DNA of 64,000 bases, from contig NC_061130.1 in the NCBI RefSeq assembly GCF_905220365.1, positions 1,929,501-1,993,500 of the forward strand, written 5' to 3'. Positions within the stretch are counted from its first letter, which is position 1. The number at the start of each line of letters is the position of its first letter. The DNA comes from Vanessa cardui (taxonomy: Eukaryota > Arthropoda > Insecta > Lepidoptera > Nymphalidae). The notes beneath the pieces are model-generated. The model was not told the origin of the DNA. It saw only the letters and a list, made by a program, of their open reading frames with translations, and made no database searches. Both the position numbers and the translations under genes were made by a program. Shown here in pieces: positions 1-11,639 of this stretch.

Positions 1-285
1 ATTCATAACAATTCCAGCGGATCAGTAAGCTGAAGTGGCAGTGGACTGGCCATATTTGTCACAGAACTGATAACCGTTGGGTAAAACGTGTTCTAGACTT
101 GAGACCGCGTCTCGGCAAACGTAGTGTAGGACGTCCTCGGGTACGGTGGAGTGACGATTTACGCAAGACGGCTGGCAGGAGCTGGATGCGAGTAGCCGAA
201 GACCGATCACAGTGGCGAGCTATTGGAGAGGCCTATGTCCAGTTGTGGACGAAAAAAGGCTGTTGATAACGATGATGATGATGAA
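1..285 (+). pseudogene. RTE-type LINE 3' tail, copy 1
   Basis: Reading in frame to the stop at 264-266 gives the C-terminal tail of an RTE-class non-LTR retrotransposon polyprotein: KLKWQWTGHI, then GRPRVRWSDDL, then GEAYVQLWTKKG. The motif order (WxGH, GRPxxRWxDD, EAYVQxW) is typical of this tail in Lepidoptera. It is 5'-truncated (an in-frame TAA lies at 6-8) and also cut by the window edge. The stop is followed by a short (GAT)n run at 269-282, the usual 3' microsatellite tail of RTE elements. It is nearly identical to the copy at 6241-6520, which suggests fairly recent activity of one family. No catalytic domain remains. Confidence 0.85.
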
Positions 286-2896
286 ACAATTCATATGTAA
301 ATGACAATTACTATTATATATTATAGCTTATTTAAACATTGTAACATTAAAAATATTTTAGTCATACAACAATGAAAAAATAAAAAACCAATTTTTTTTA
401 GCTATTATATGTGAAAATTTCATTCATTAAATCAATCATAAATAAAGAATTACGTAAGTTTATATCGAAAACCGTAACCAAAGATTAAGCAGTTGACAAG
501 GATTTTTCCAACGATTATGTTAATAACGACACATGTTTCCGAATTTTCCGAGTAATGGGTCCCAATTACGTCCTGTGTCAACCCTTCGTGACGCGAGACA
601 ATAAAAAGGCTAATTACAAACGTTCACTTGCAATCGCGATCGTTATCGCGACTGAATCTCTCTTGGGATATTTATGGGAGCAAAATTAACTGTGCCCAAG
701 GACGGTGACAATGTGCATGGATGGACACGACGTTGCTAACTGCTTGTTTATGTGTACGAAAAAGGTTTTAGTTGTTTTATATACATATATATTAAATGTG
801 GAATATCGACGCGTCTTTTTGTAGTATATTTTTTAAATATAGATGAATAATTACAACTTACTTAGTAGGTAGGTACGATAAGGTATTTTATGTATATTTT
901 ATGTTTTTAATTTTGATTTGAAATAAGAATACAGTTTTTCTTTTTTTGAATTCTTCCATTTCATCGGGCACAAAAGGAAGAGTTGTTAAAAATTAATAGC
1001 CATGATATGATACAACTATCTACGAAAGATAAGTCATAATCTCCAATAAACACGTTCGGTTATTTTGGCGTCATTGTATACAACATATTATGTATATATA
1101 CTATAATATAATGATCATAAATTATGACTATATGAGTATTGAGTATGATAACGAAGTGTTATTATAATTATACAATATTCTCTTCCGTCCAAATAAATAT
1201 TATTGAAAATGTAAATAATTTAAAATGACCTTTGATTTTATATCCGATTCCGCCCTCGACGGGTACAGTCATAACGACAAGGAAAATGACTGGCGGTGCT
1301 TCAATTACGTGTACGTACGGAAAAAGGTTATTATTACGATAATTGCTCCTTCCTCGCGCTACGAGCGATTGTTACGAGAATTACTCGAACGTTTGATGTT
1401 TGATAAAACGTTTTATATCTCGATTCAACGTACAAGTTTGACCATGCAAAAAATTGCACTCATATTACTTTACCTACAGTATAAATACCTTTTTTTTTAC
1501 TTTTTTTGTTACATACATATTATAATAAGTCAACACTACTTTTAAAAATGTTTTACTTCTAAAGTGTATTCTTAATATATTTTATTCAAATAAATATGTT
1601 AAACCTTATCATAATTTAATATATTTTCTCTTGAGTTATTTATTTGGTCAAGACAGTTTCCCTCCAGTTGTGGTAGACCATTTGGATGATTTTGAGATTT
1701 GACATTTTGTGAAATAGCATTTAAGGATATACTACTTATATTTAATATTTAAAAAAAAGCAAAATTTCGTATGTATACTGTGACTGTGATGAAAAAAAAA
1801 ATTTATTTAAAATGATTGCAGTGATGTTATTTCAAGGATATAGTATTTAATAAAAAAAATTATAATTTATTTGAACATTTTTTTTTATTTGAAAAAAAAA
1901 TAATATTTTTTTTAATAATCGTACTAGCTGTGGCGCTATAATAGTAACTTATCTTTTTTTAAATAAACCTCAAGCATCTTTAATAAAATATAACAAAAAA
2001 ATATTACAACATTTTACGCATATTAAGTGAGAGACACCTAACTCTCATCTCTATAGCAGTACCCTTAGGGCTTAGACCCTTCGGTTGAATGACCTTCCAG
2101 CAACAAACCTGTCAAGGGGGACTGTCCAACGAGCGAATTTAGGGTCACTAAACAATAGAGAAGTAGTAAAATTGTGATTTAAAAACGTCACACGTTTCGT
2201 TTTGAACGTGTTCAATATTTTTATATGATTTTTCAGTAATAAAATGTTTATATGCAAAATGATTTATATGCTATAAATCCCTCGTTTATCTAGCTTCTAA
2301 TTTATATTTATAGAATTTATAAAAAAATTATGTAATTTTTTTATCAATATATTAGCCCGTACTTCTCATGATAATGTTCAATGTTCCTTCATATTTTTGT
2401 TGTTATTTTAAAGATTTATTTATGTAGAAGTGTAATGTTTTGTTGTTGTTTTTTTATTTATAATTTATTTATTTATTTATTTAATATTATTATTTATTTA
2501 TATAATGTAAAATGTAAACGGCTGTAGTGGTGTATCACACCGTACACGAATTATTTTTTTACTTTTTCATAATATTTCGTGAACATGCCGATGTTGTTTC
2601 GAAAACTATAAATAAATGATAAAACGTCTCAATAACTTTTGTGCAATTTTCCGAACTTAAATTGTCAGGTCTAAATGTTATTATGTCTGTGTACGTGTAT
2701 TATCTTCAAAATATATCATTACAATCATTATAAATACAATGTGTTAAATAGAACACTAATAGGTGTCAAAGCCGTCAAAATCACCTAAATATTTCCATAT
2801 AACATAGCGCGCAGTTTCCAAAGGACTTAAGATGAGCAAGCGAATCATGATGAAGACATATTATCGTCGCTTAGGATGACTAGGCACGTAGATTTA
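286..2896. other. Noncoding stretch, no gene seen
   Basis: AT-rich sequence with homopolymer runs and no reading frame that looks like protein. The open frame at 1225-1545 has a biased hydrophobic, F/Y/I-rich end of the kind AT-rich DNA produces by chance. The patch at about 500-720 is more balanced in base content and not recognisable as a repeat. The patch at 2040-2160 is likewise unassigned. Confidence 0.6.
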
Positions 2897-3240
2897 CATA
2901 CAGTACGACACAACTTAGATGTAGCATCGACAAAATTCGTATAACCGATCACATCCGCATTAAGTACGCTATCCCAAATTATCAACATTTATTTCTTATA
3001 GGAATATGATCTTTACACAAACGTAATAACTTGTAATATCATATGACCTAATATGTTCGTCAATTTGACACGTCGATTTACATGCACTTGCTTTCTCGGA
3101 TTGAACTGACGCGAGAATCTATAGCGCCGAATAGCGTCGGATGTCGCGATTGGGAGCTATTTCTATTGGTTGTATAAACCAGCAGCAATCGGTTAATTGT
3201 ATTTGCCAATGCTACATCTAAGTTGTATCGTACTATAAAT
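2897..3240. repeat. MITE-like foldback element
   Basis: A segment around CTACATCTAAGTTG near 3212-3226 is the inverse of one around CAACTTAGATGTAG at 2911-2924. The arms run over about 28 bp (2901-2929 and 3208-3235) with a few mismatches. The ~280-bp middle contains a GC-richer segment (about 3100-3180) and no ORF. Size, inverted arms and lack of coding fit a non-autonomous DNA transposon, but I could not find a clear target duplication. Confidence 0.45.
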
Positions 3241-5394
3241 ACATCAATAATGTCAACTTTATATAACAATAATTATTATTACTTGAGGCCACAAAATATA
3301 ACACTTGATAGATTATTTCCTTAATACCGAATGTATTCCTAATCCTACTCCCTAAAGGAATAACGCAAATAATTTACGTAATACATACATTTAACCCGTT
3401 TCTTCATAAAACCAATGACACCGGGAACACAAAATGTCATCAATCACGATAAAAGCTTATGTTTATATCGTTGGATGTATGTGCGATGTCACCGTGTTAT
3501 CGGATCCCCGTTGTATTTAAAAGTAAAGCGAAATATAGATGTAGATATGAGGCTATTGAAATGAATAGAGAGGCTATTTATATCGTCATTATAAAAATAC
3601 AGGTGAGCTATTTTGTTGTTGTTCTTACACTTAGCTATATTGCTAGTTTTCTTATTGTAAAATGTTGTAAAATGATATATTATTAATTTTTATTTTTTTT
3701 ATTATTGTTTAAAAAATTAATGCAAAAAATTATTTCGGTGATTTTTATGGCATTTGTTGGCAGACGAGCATATGGGCCACTTGATTGTAAGCGGCCAAAA
3801 TAAACAACACTTAACAAAAATTTGATTAGTAAAAATTTCAAATATTATTTTATAAATGATATGAGTTATTAAAAAAGCAAAAAAAAATGACATTACTACT
3901 ATTACGATGTAAAAAAAGATTATTTTTAATTATTTGTAAATTTACTTACGAATAATTTTATATGAAAACTTAACGTAATCTTGCTTAGGCTTCTATTAAT
4001 CTAAAATAGCGTACAAAGACGAAATATTAAACGCAAAAAATGTAATACCGACACGAATATTGGCTTTTCACCGTACTAAAAATGTAATTTAGTTTCCAGG
4101 ACGGGGAACTTAATCACGTAAATGTTTACGGAATTAATGAAACCATAAAGATAATATTTCCTCTCCATGGGCGACTGTGTTTTATCAAAAGCGTCGAGAG
4201 GGACGCCCAACTCGGACTCGCATTATTGATTTCCTGTAAATTATGCCAGCTTCGCTTCTCTTAGGATATCATATCAGTTTTAACATATTAGCTAGAAATG
4301 TTTTTGTCATATTAATCACATAATTATAACTTTTATTCATACCTTAATATTTACTTTATTTTACCTTGAGCTGCTGAGATTATAATAAATTTACAAAATG
4401 TCCGAGCAAATTATTCTAGCTCGTAATAAAAATATTATAATGAAGTTAGTTAGCTTTTACCAAAAGTGTAAAGGAATCTAAAGCAAATGTGTTTTTATGG
4501 AAATAAATAAAATATGTCGGTATTATCTATCTATTTATCGATTACATGTAAATAATTAAAAATGTACGCACACTTGTATATTATTGTACGAATTTTTAGC
4601 TTTTATTAAATATTTCGTAGAATAATTACGAACGTTATTATAGTTATATAAATCAAAAAAAAATTCTTAGTTAAAATATAACAGCTCAAAAAACGAAACA
4701 ATATCTATTGTCGTTTTTCTTTACAAATTGTTAAAGATGGCCGAGGTCTGGAATAATTGTTAGCGAGGCAGATAACCATAATTTATTATTCTGGGAAAAT
4801 AACATCTTGACACGAAACGTAAGGGCCTTTTTCAGCCGAAGTAAAAGCAAAGTGGGTTCGTCATATTTTATGCATCCTCACAAACTCATTACGTCACAAT
4901 TCCAAATTTCAACGGACGTGAAATTAAGTTTTTTCGTTTATTTCCGTTGCCGTTACAAATAAGTGATTTTTTATCAGTATTATCACGTTTTTTATTACGG
5001 TCGGAGTGAAAACACGCCTGCGGAGGGTCGAAGTTTTGATTTCTGCGTTATTTTTATATTTATTTGTTTTCGTACTATGACTTGGAAATTGTTACGTCAT
5101 GCTAATTTCACGTGCTTACGTAGGGGAACTACTTTGTAATTATAAAACTATTTATCAAAGTATGGTATCAAATTTTCTGATAAACATTTAGGTTAATCAT
5201 ATTCTGTTTAAATATATAATATTTTTATGAACGTAGTAATGATAGCTGTTGAAAGGAGAAATAATGGCTGACGATGATGTATCTGCTCGTCACATATCAT
5301 GAAAATATATTTTCTTGAGCTTAGACCACCTAATGGAAATTCGTCGCCACTGCCCATAGATAATAATAAGAATATTTTTTTCGTCAATTCTGTC
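3241..5394. other. Noncoding stretch with small repeat fragments
   Basis: No gene seen. 3751-3800 is a 5' fragment of the 'GGTAGAATAACTGATGAG' repeat family (F1, see 10776-11060). The rest is AT-rich and apparently single copy. Two patches with more even base content (about 4160-4265 and 4795-5060) are not recognisable repeats. Confidence 0.55.
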
Positions 5395-5580
5395 AAAGTC
5401 AAAAATCTTTATTCAAAATGGAAGTGTTTACACTTTCTTATTGATAGTCGAAAATCGACCACCGGTTCGGAATATAATACCTCAGACCTGAGAAGAACCG
5501 GCGAAAGAAACTCAGCGGGATCTATTTTTTTTTGTTTATAATATCAATTTACAATATACAATAATAAACGATGTAATCTA
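5395..5580 (-). repeat. LINE 3'-end repeat (ACCGGTTCGGAA family), copy 1
   Basis: Shares a long, almost identical segment with 25195-25375, including 'CCACCGGTTCGGAATA', 'CCTCAGACCTGAGAAGAACC' and 'GGCGAAAGAAACTCAGCGGG'. The longer copy shows that this is the 3' part of a retroelement on the minus strand, with AATAAAG and a GACTTT tail. Here only the terminal ~185 bp remain. Confidence 0.6.
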
Positions 5581-6240
5581 AAATGTGTTATTTATAGCTT
5601 TCAATATATTTGCTATCTTAATCTTTAAAGCAGAAAACTCTATTATATCCTATTTTTGAGTATAGTTATTTGGCGGTGAAATATTTGATGAATAGTTATA
5701 CTATCTGCCAAGACGGACTTGCGCAAAACTTACTTTCAAGATTTAGTTTCACTATTAAATCTGTGACCTCTATCCAGGAGAAATAACACAAGAGTCAGTA
5801 ATCCTTCCCTCCAATTAAATAACAGCAGTGTTATAATTATAACACTCACATAGTCCAATATAGATTTGACTTGATGTATATTTGATTCAATCAGTAGCCT
5901 TAATGATATGCCAATTCCTTATAATAGAAATTCGCCTCCATTTCGATAGCATCGCGATCGAATCGCGTTCATTCGAATATTTCATTTTTAAAGCAATTTC
6001 TTCGTCGCCACCTCGTGAATTCAGTTATGAAATATTGTGTTCGAATTGGCTCATTTCTTTTAATGGATTTTTCCCTCGTTTCAAAACATTTTTATACAAA
6101 ATAATATAATAAGGAGCTCAGATAGAAAGCAAACATTATCAGGTTAAACATTCATTACTAATAGAAGTTTTTATAAAAAAATTTAATATATATTTATCAT
6201 AACTCTTGTTATTCATCGTCAGAGAACCAAAATCATCGAC
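5581..6240. other. Noncoding stretch
   Basis: No gene seen. 5665-5725 resembles the 3' part of repeat family F1 ('TTGGCGGT...TTGATGAATAG...CAAGACGGACTTG'), strongly diverged. The open frame at 5882-6109 shows no recognisable domain. Confidence 0.5.
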
Positions 6241-6520
6241 ATAGCCCACCGGATAAGTAAGCTGAAGTGGCAGTGGGCTGGCCATATTTGTTGCAGAACT
6301 GATAACCGTTGGGTAAAACGTGTTCTAGAGTGGAGACCGCGTCTCGACAAACGTAGTGTAGGACGTCCTCGGGCACGGTGGAGTGACGATTTAAGCAAAG
6401 CGGCTGGCAGGAGCTGGATGCGAGTAGCCGAAGATCGATCACAGTGGCGTGCTAATGAAGAGGCCTATGTCCAGCAGTGGACGAAAAAAGGCTGTTGATA
6501 ACGATGATGATGATGATGAT
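6241..6520 (+). pseudogene. RTE-type LINE 3' tail, copy 2
   Basis: Same C-terminal tail as 1-285: KLKWQWAGHI, GRPRARWSDDL, EEAYVQQWTKKG, stop at 6496-6498, then (GAT)n at 6502-6520. Only scattered substitutions separate the two copies. It is 5'-truncated, as most RTE insertions are. The element lies directly upstream of the Helitron start at 6524. Confidence 0.85.
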
Positions 6521-6570
6521 TTATCATTAAATTGGAGTGTCTGTTTATAATATTAAAATAACTGTTTTTT

Positions 6571-6611
6571 CAACCGACTTCCAAAAGGAGGAGGTTATCA
6601 ATTCGTCTGTA

Positions 6612-6643
<32 letters not shown>

Positions 6644-8279
6644 GTTACCTCATAACTTTTCACTGGGTGGACCGATTTTGATATTTTTTTTTTGTTTGAA
6701 AGGTAGTGCTTCCCGTGGGGACCCATTTTTTTTAAATTTTTTTCGGATGATGGTATCCATATGAAAACGACATAAGTCTTAAATTTGCATTATGTATATG
6801 CGCGACAAATCGGTGAATAACTGAAAATCACGTTAACCAATTTTGATAATTCTTTTTTTATTATAAAATATATACTTCAAGGGTAATTTGGTGAAAGTTT
6901 GGTAAGGTTCTGAGCACAGGATCCATGACAAAGTAACGGAACGGAAGGGAACGGAACAATTCTGAGGAGCACGTTAGCGATACTCAGTCGAATCTTTTAT
7001 TTATAGGTTATTTGGATATTTGAGTCACCTTCCGTAATGTGGTTATGTTTACGTAATTATCATAGTCGAATATTATAATCAACAAGCTACCCACCCCGGC
7101 TTCGCACGGGTGCAATACTGATACTAAATATACTACAGAATTTGTGTATTTACGACATCACATCGCAAACTTCTAAAATTATCAGTGTTTCTTTACTATA
7201 TTGTTCATGTATTATATACACAAACCTTCCCCTTGAATCACACTATCTTTTAAAAAAGACCGCATCAAAATCCGTTGCGTAGATTTAAAGATATAGGGAC
7301 AGAGAAAGCGACTTTGTTTTATACTATGTAGTGATGGAACTCCTATACGGCTCGCAGTTAGGGTGCGATATGGGGCAGAATTTCTTACTATCTTTAATCA
7401 AATTTTGTGTATGTGATGTGATGTCATATGATGTACGAAATATAGTTGGTCTTTTTCAAAGTTTATTTGCTGAGTTCGATTACAGCTCTTTCGAGGGATC
7501 CTTGTAGTTTACGCCGCGTGACGTATTAAATCCGCATTTTCGAAAGTCTATTTTTGCTTTATTCGCAAGTTTCCTTTGAAATTGTCCTCGAAGTAGTTTC
7601 TGACTCATATAAGCGGAACGCTTAATCTATCCGTATTAAAAAAAAATAGTTAGTCAACATCAGCTTCACTTAAAATCAAAAAATAAATAAAATTTTAACA
7701 AAAAGAAAAACCGACTTCAAACAAAACACTATTTTAAAACAAATGAATATGCACGAAAAAGTAATAAAAATAATTGCGTATTCAACATATTTTTTAGAGT
7801 CTTCCTAAGTTAAATGAAATGAAAAATATTAGACTACTTAAAAGTCGATTAACGATTATATCATGTAGTTATAATTATTGTTATATTTGGAGTCGGTGTC
7901 AGCCAATAAAACCCTACAGTATATCTATCAAAAAACAATACGAGAATACTTTAACAAATATGTTTTTTACAAATTACCTTTTACACAATAATATACTGGA
8001 TCAATCAAGGGGCTCGTATCGCTTCTTTCTTTTGATTGTTGGGGCAAGGGCACCGTGGCTGACACCGGCTCCAAATATACCAATAACTATAACTACATGA
8101 TATAATCGTTAATCGACTTTTAAGTAGTCTAATATTTTTCATTTCATTTAACTTAGGAAGACTCTAAAAAATATGTTGAATACGCAATTATTTTTATTAC
8201 TTTTTCGTGCATATTCATTTGTTTTAAAATAGTGTTTTGTTTGAAGTCGGTTTTTCTTTTTGTTAAAATTTTATTTATT
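6571..8279 (+). mobile_element. Composite 'AACCGACTTC' element, copy A
   Basis: About 1.7 kb, repeated in inverse orientation at 16355-18028. The left end begins CAACCGACTTCC and the right end carries GAAGTCGG close to its terminus, so the ends share an inverted 'ACCGACTTC' core. Order: left arm with a poly(T) run, Helitron H1 at 7083-7334, a ~300-bp unassigned segment, then a 600-bp perfect-type palindrome. No ORF encodes a transposase; it is non-autonomous and its class is unknown to me. Relative to copy B it has ~24 extra bases in the palindrome centre (about 7984-8008). Confidence 0.75.
7083..7334 (-). mobile_element. Mini-Helitron H1 nested in composite copy A
   Basis: On the minus strand it starts TCACTACATAGTATAAAAC after A and ends with the hairpin CCCGTGCGAAGCCGGGG followed by GTGGGTAGCTTG and then T. 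The equivalent in copy B ends in intact CTAG. Length 252 bp, no coding capacity. A TC start, a 3' hairpin a few bases before CTAR, and insertion between A and T are the Helitron signature. Confidence 0.8.
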
Positions 8280-8280
8280 T
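7681..8280. repeat. 600-bp palindrome (224-bp arms)
   Basis: Arms 7681-7904 and 8057-8280 are inverse copies of about 98% identity around a 152-bp centre. They run from AATAAATAAAATTTTAAC to GGTGTCAGCC. The same structure is in copy B (arms about 16355-16576 and 16708-16925). Such a sequence would fold into a long hairpin as RNA or single-stranded DNA. The small open frames across it are a by-product of the symmetry. Confidence 0.85.
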
Positions 8281-8805
8281 ACTAAAGACATATAAATATA
8301 TACACGATACAGACACCAAAATATATTTTTTTTACAATTTTTACCTGTCTGTTTTGTCAGCTAATCCCAGCAACGGCTGGACCGATATTGACGGGTGCTT
8401 TACTGGCAGATAAGAAGGAGTAACTTGGCTACTTTTATTCAAACGCGTACAAAGTTGCACGGCAAAGCTACATAGTTTAAATAAATAATCGAAACGAATA
8501 ATCGACTATAATTAAATAAAATACATAACATGTTTTTACCAAAAATGCAAAACATAGCTTATAATATTATAAAGATTTAGGAGACAATTAAAATATATTA
8601 TACATTAAAGCTAAATTGGAACAACTATCTAAATGCAAGCATACCTTGAAGATCAATCACCACGAGGCTCTTTATAATGGAATCTAAAACGGTTACATAA
8701 AACATACACATCACGGTTCATCAAGATGAATCACTGTCAATTTTTCGTACTTAAGTTCTGAAGCATTTTTAATTAAATTAATGGATTTTTGTTGACATAA
8801 AATGC

Positions 8806-9112
8806 TTTTTTATGTTATAGGTGGCTAACGAGCACGAGGCTCACCTGATGGGAAGTGACTACCACCGCCCATGGACATCTGCAACACCAGGGGGCTTGCA
8901 GGTGCTTTGCCGGCCTTTAAGAAAGGAGTACGCTCTTTTCTTGAATCTTCCCATTACCTATCGGTTCGGAAAAGACCGTTGAAAGCTGATTCCACATAGT
9001 GGTTGTGCGAGGCATAATATGTCACAGAAATCACGCTATTGTGGATTTTCGGACATCAAGGTGGTGCGGGTGAAACTTAAAATTTTGACAAGATATCCGA
9101 AGGTGAGAAGTA
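8806..9112 (-). pseudogene. Jockey-like LINE 3' end, decayed
   Basis: On the minus strand this matches the C-terminal end of the LINE at 31600-32330: FLxRTTxLW, FPxRYxxGxFK, FLKGRQ, then GV.DVHGRW, then the 3' UTR 'GCTCGTTAGCCACCTATAAC' and A-rich tail. Stops and indels interrupt it. 5'-truncated. Confidence 0.7.
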
Positions 9113-9538
9113 AGTAAATAAGGTGTAAGATTATAACCATAAAAGATTCATATTCTCTGATGTATAAAGTATATAACAGTATTTAAATTTCGTATAACGC
9201 ATTACAAAATTGTATTTTATTTTATTACAAAGTGACACATACATCTGATATAAAATAGTTGAGCCATAAAAACGGGGATTCCCTTAAACACGGTCTCGTG
9301 CATTACTGCCTCCAGAGAGCAATAAAAGCTGCGGATAGGAAGGGTTCGGTTATTGTCGGACGTTATCGCTCGCTATCGCTAAGCTCGTCAAATAAATGCA
9401 ACTAAGAAACAAGCTTTATTTTTATTCTGTAACCGACTACCTAGACATTTGGTCAAATATATATATTTTTTGGCTTACATCGGTCGATGACTTGATATTG
9501 ATAAGTCTATTGATTGGATCGTTTCTTTCTTAAGTTAA
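9113..9538. other. Noncoding stretch
   Basis: No gene or recognisable repeat. A GC-richer patch lies at about 9280-9390. Confidence 0.5.
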
Positions 9539-9688
9539 TCTATATTAATATTATAAATGCGAAAGTAACTCTGGCGGTCTGTCGATCTTTCACGACTAAA
9601 TTCTGAAACGAATTTATTGAAATTTTGTGTGAAGCAAACTTGAACTCCAAGAAACGATGTAGGCTACTTTTTTGCCTAAAACTACTAG
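9539..9688 (+). mobile_element. Helitron 5' end or short Helitron
   Basis: Begins TCTATATTAATATTATAAAT after A and continues GCGAAAGTAACTCTG, the standard 5' end of a widespread lepidopteran Helitron group. The internal 'GGCTACTTTTTTGCCT' is also typical. CTAG followed by T occurs at 9685-9688, but the GC-rich 3' hairpin is missing, so this is either an internally deleted copy or the CTAG is accidental. Confidence 0.5.
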
Positions 9689-10374
9689 TTTTAATTAAAG
9701 CCAATACTGGTAGTAGGTACCATTAGTCAATACTAATGGCCAATGCTTTGATATAAATTTTCATCAGGAACAAACGGTTCAACGTGGAAAATCTTTTTCC
9801 AAAAATGAATTCTTAAAATGTTGTCAATACGTCAATGCCACTAGAAAAATATTTTATCACGTTCGACGTCGTATAGCATACTGAAAACGTTCGATATTTA
9901 AAATAGAATTTATGGCGGTATTCGAAAGATTTTTTCGAAACAGACAAAAAGCACCATTGTCCACGCGAAATCGCAAAGTACTGCTCTTATTGTATATTTT
10001 AAATCTAAAATATCGTGAAATAGCTTGAAAAGCTGTTCCGTAACGCATAGCAGTTTGTTTGGCTTTTACGATGCATGACGTTATCGCGCCATCGTAAAGG
10101 GTGCACACTATTTTAAATGCATTCATAGAGAATTCTGTGCATGAAACTTTTTCCATGTATTAGTAAAGTATAATAGACCTGAAAAATGTTAGCTTGACAT
10201 TTTTCTTGCTTTATCGGTAACAATTTTTTTTCCGTTTTCACACTTTATGTTAATGTGGAACTTGTACTGATATACGAGAATAATATATTATTCATTCATT
10301 AATTATATTTAGTATGAATATAATTTATAGTATAGTTGTGAATTTGCGTACGATATTTCTAACTTTATTTTTCT
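9689..10374. other. Noncoding stretch with one unassigned open frame
   Basis: The minus strand is open from 10156 down to 9857 (99 codons with ATG). The translation has ordinary amino-acid content but no domain or motif I recognise, and I see no clear splice sites or promoter. It could be chance or a decayed element. No other feature seen. Confidence 0.3.
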
Positions 10375-10545
10375 TGGTAGGTACCGCTCGTCAGATATTC
10401 TACCGGCAAACAGTAATACTTAGTATTCTGTTGTGGTTTGAAAGGCGAGTGAGCCAATCATTGCAAGGGCCATAACATCTTAACTCCCAAGGTTGGTGGC
10501 GCATTGGCGATGTAAGAAATGTTCACTAAACGCCAGGTAACATCA
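10375..10545 (-). repeat. Interspersed repeat F1, partial
   Basis: Reverse-oriented 3' two-thirds of F1 (consensus in the window: GGTATAGGTTGGCGGACGAG ... GCCACCGACCTTGGGAACTA ... GTGGGTGGTACCTACCCAG). It lies head-to-head with the forward copy at 10776. Lacks the far ends and is diverged. Confidence 0.7.
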
Positions 10546-10775
10546 AAAGCCATTAGTGATTGACTATATGTCAACCTCTCTAACTCGATTTCAACCTAGT
10601 CCTAATTTATGTGAAAGTATGCAAAATTTTACTTCAACTTAGATTCGGAAAACTACGCTATAAACATTATCTTCAAGCCATAGTTTAGGTTGGGTTGATT
10701 GATTTATTGCTAGGATCGCGTATTACTTTATGATTTTTTTTCAAATTATTCAAAATCTAAATTTACTGTTTTTAA

Positions 10776-11060
10776 TGGTATAGGTTGGCGGACGAGCATA
10801 TGGGCCACCTGTTGGTAAGTGGTCATCATCACCCATAGACAATGACGCTGTAAGAAATATTAATTATTCCTTACATCGTCAATGTGCCACCGACCTTGGG
10901 AACTAAGATGTTATGTCCCTTGTGCCTGTAGTTATACTGGCTCACTCACCGTTCAAACCGGAACACAACAATACTGAGTATTGTTATTTGGCGGTAGAAT
11001 TACTGATGAGTAGGTGGTACCTACCCAGAATGGCTTGCACAAAGCCTTACCACCAAGTAA
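10776..11060 (+). repeat. Interspersed repeat F1, near full length
   Basis: About 285 bp, from AATGGTATAGGTTGGCGGAC to CCTTACCACCAAGTA. Nearly colinear with 27607-27894, 29909-30201, 46299-46592 and 56254-56497. No ORF and no clear A/B boxes in the body. It behaves like a SINE or short LINE 3' derivative widespread in butterflies; the exact family name is not certain. Confidence 0.8.
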
Positions 11061-11061
11061 G

Positions 11062-11115
11062 TAAGTACTTTATTCGTTTAGGCTTTTACAATCACTTTTG
11101 AATCGTAATTTAACA
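11062..11115 (-). repeat. LINE 3'-end fragment (F5)
   Basis: Shares 'TTTAGGCTTTTACAATCACT' and 'TTTTGAATCGT' with 39118-39180 and 48243-48400. Only the terminal ~55 bp are present, abutting the F1 copy. Confidence 0.5.
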
Positions 11116-11639
11116 AACTATATTAAGTAAAGCTATTTCATCTCGTAGACGATAACAAAAGGTTACTTTAATTATACTCAACGTCAAAAAAAATTGTCTT
11201 GATACTTGTAAGGTTTTAAAAATCTACATTCTTTTTACAGTGACTAGTATCATAAGTGTTTAGTTGAGCAACAAATTTTCTGAATTTCTCTTCAAATACC
11301 GCAAAGTCATCTTCGGGCTAGCATAAACACTTTTGTGTGAATTCATCGTGATCAAATGCCTGGTAATAAAGATAGATTAATGGCGTCCCTTTGGACGAAA
11401 GTTCCCGGAGCTGGATAGACGGGAATCGCTAAATAGTTGCCGAATATATTGAGAATGTGTTCGGGGGAATTGGTTAATATATTGAAATGGTTTACCTAAA
11501 TTTGTGGTTTTGTCTCTAATATATTAGTATGATATGTTTTTACGTAACATTATAATGTATGTATATATTATAAACAAAATTAAACTAATCCGTGACTGTT
11601 AGAATAACTGTTACTTGTACTGAGTAGAATGAATCTGTC
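11116..11639. other. Noncoding stretch
   Basis: AT-rich, no gene or known repeat recognised; a patch of more even base content lies at about 11290-11470. Confidence 0.5.

Larger units (their letters stand above)
6524..8471 (+). mobile_element. Non-autonomous Helitron (family H2) split by the composite element
   Basis: The left piece (6524-6570) starts with TC after A and carries 'TTGGAGTGTCTGTTT' as the H2 copies at 54490-54754 and 62996-63251 do. The right piece (8280-8471) carries 'GGCTGGACCGATATTGACGG', 'CTGGCAGATAAGAAGGAGTA' and 'CAAACGCGTACAAAG', again collinear with those copies. The two pieces join exactly where the uninterrupted copies continue, so the 1.7-kb composite element at 6571-8279 is an insertion into this Helitron. 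The expected 3' CTAG is degraded to CTAC. It encodes nothing. Confidence 0.7.

Noticed and set aside
1225..1545. 106-codon open frame on the plus strand
   Set aside because: No domain, no splice or promoter context, and a C-terminal half of Ile/Phe/Tyr runs typical of chance frames in AT-rich DNA.
7819..8100. 93-codon frame in the composite element, repeated on the minus strand near 16534-16790
   Set aside because: It crosses the palindrome centre and its two halves mirror each other; the openness follows from the inverted repeat, not from selection.
9857..10156. 99-codon open frame on the minus strand
   Set aside because: Reasonable composition but no recognisable motif and no splice pair; kept only as an unassigned frame.
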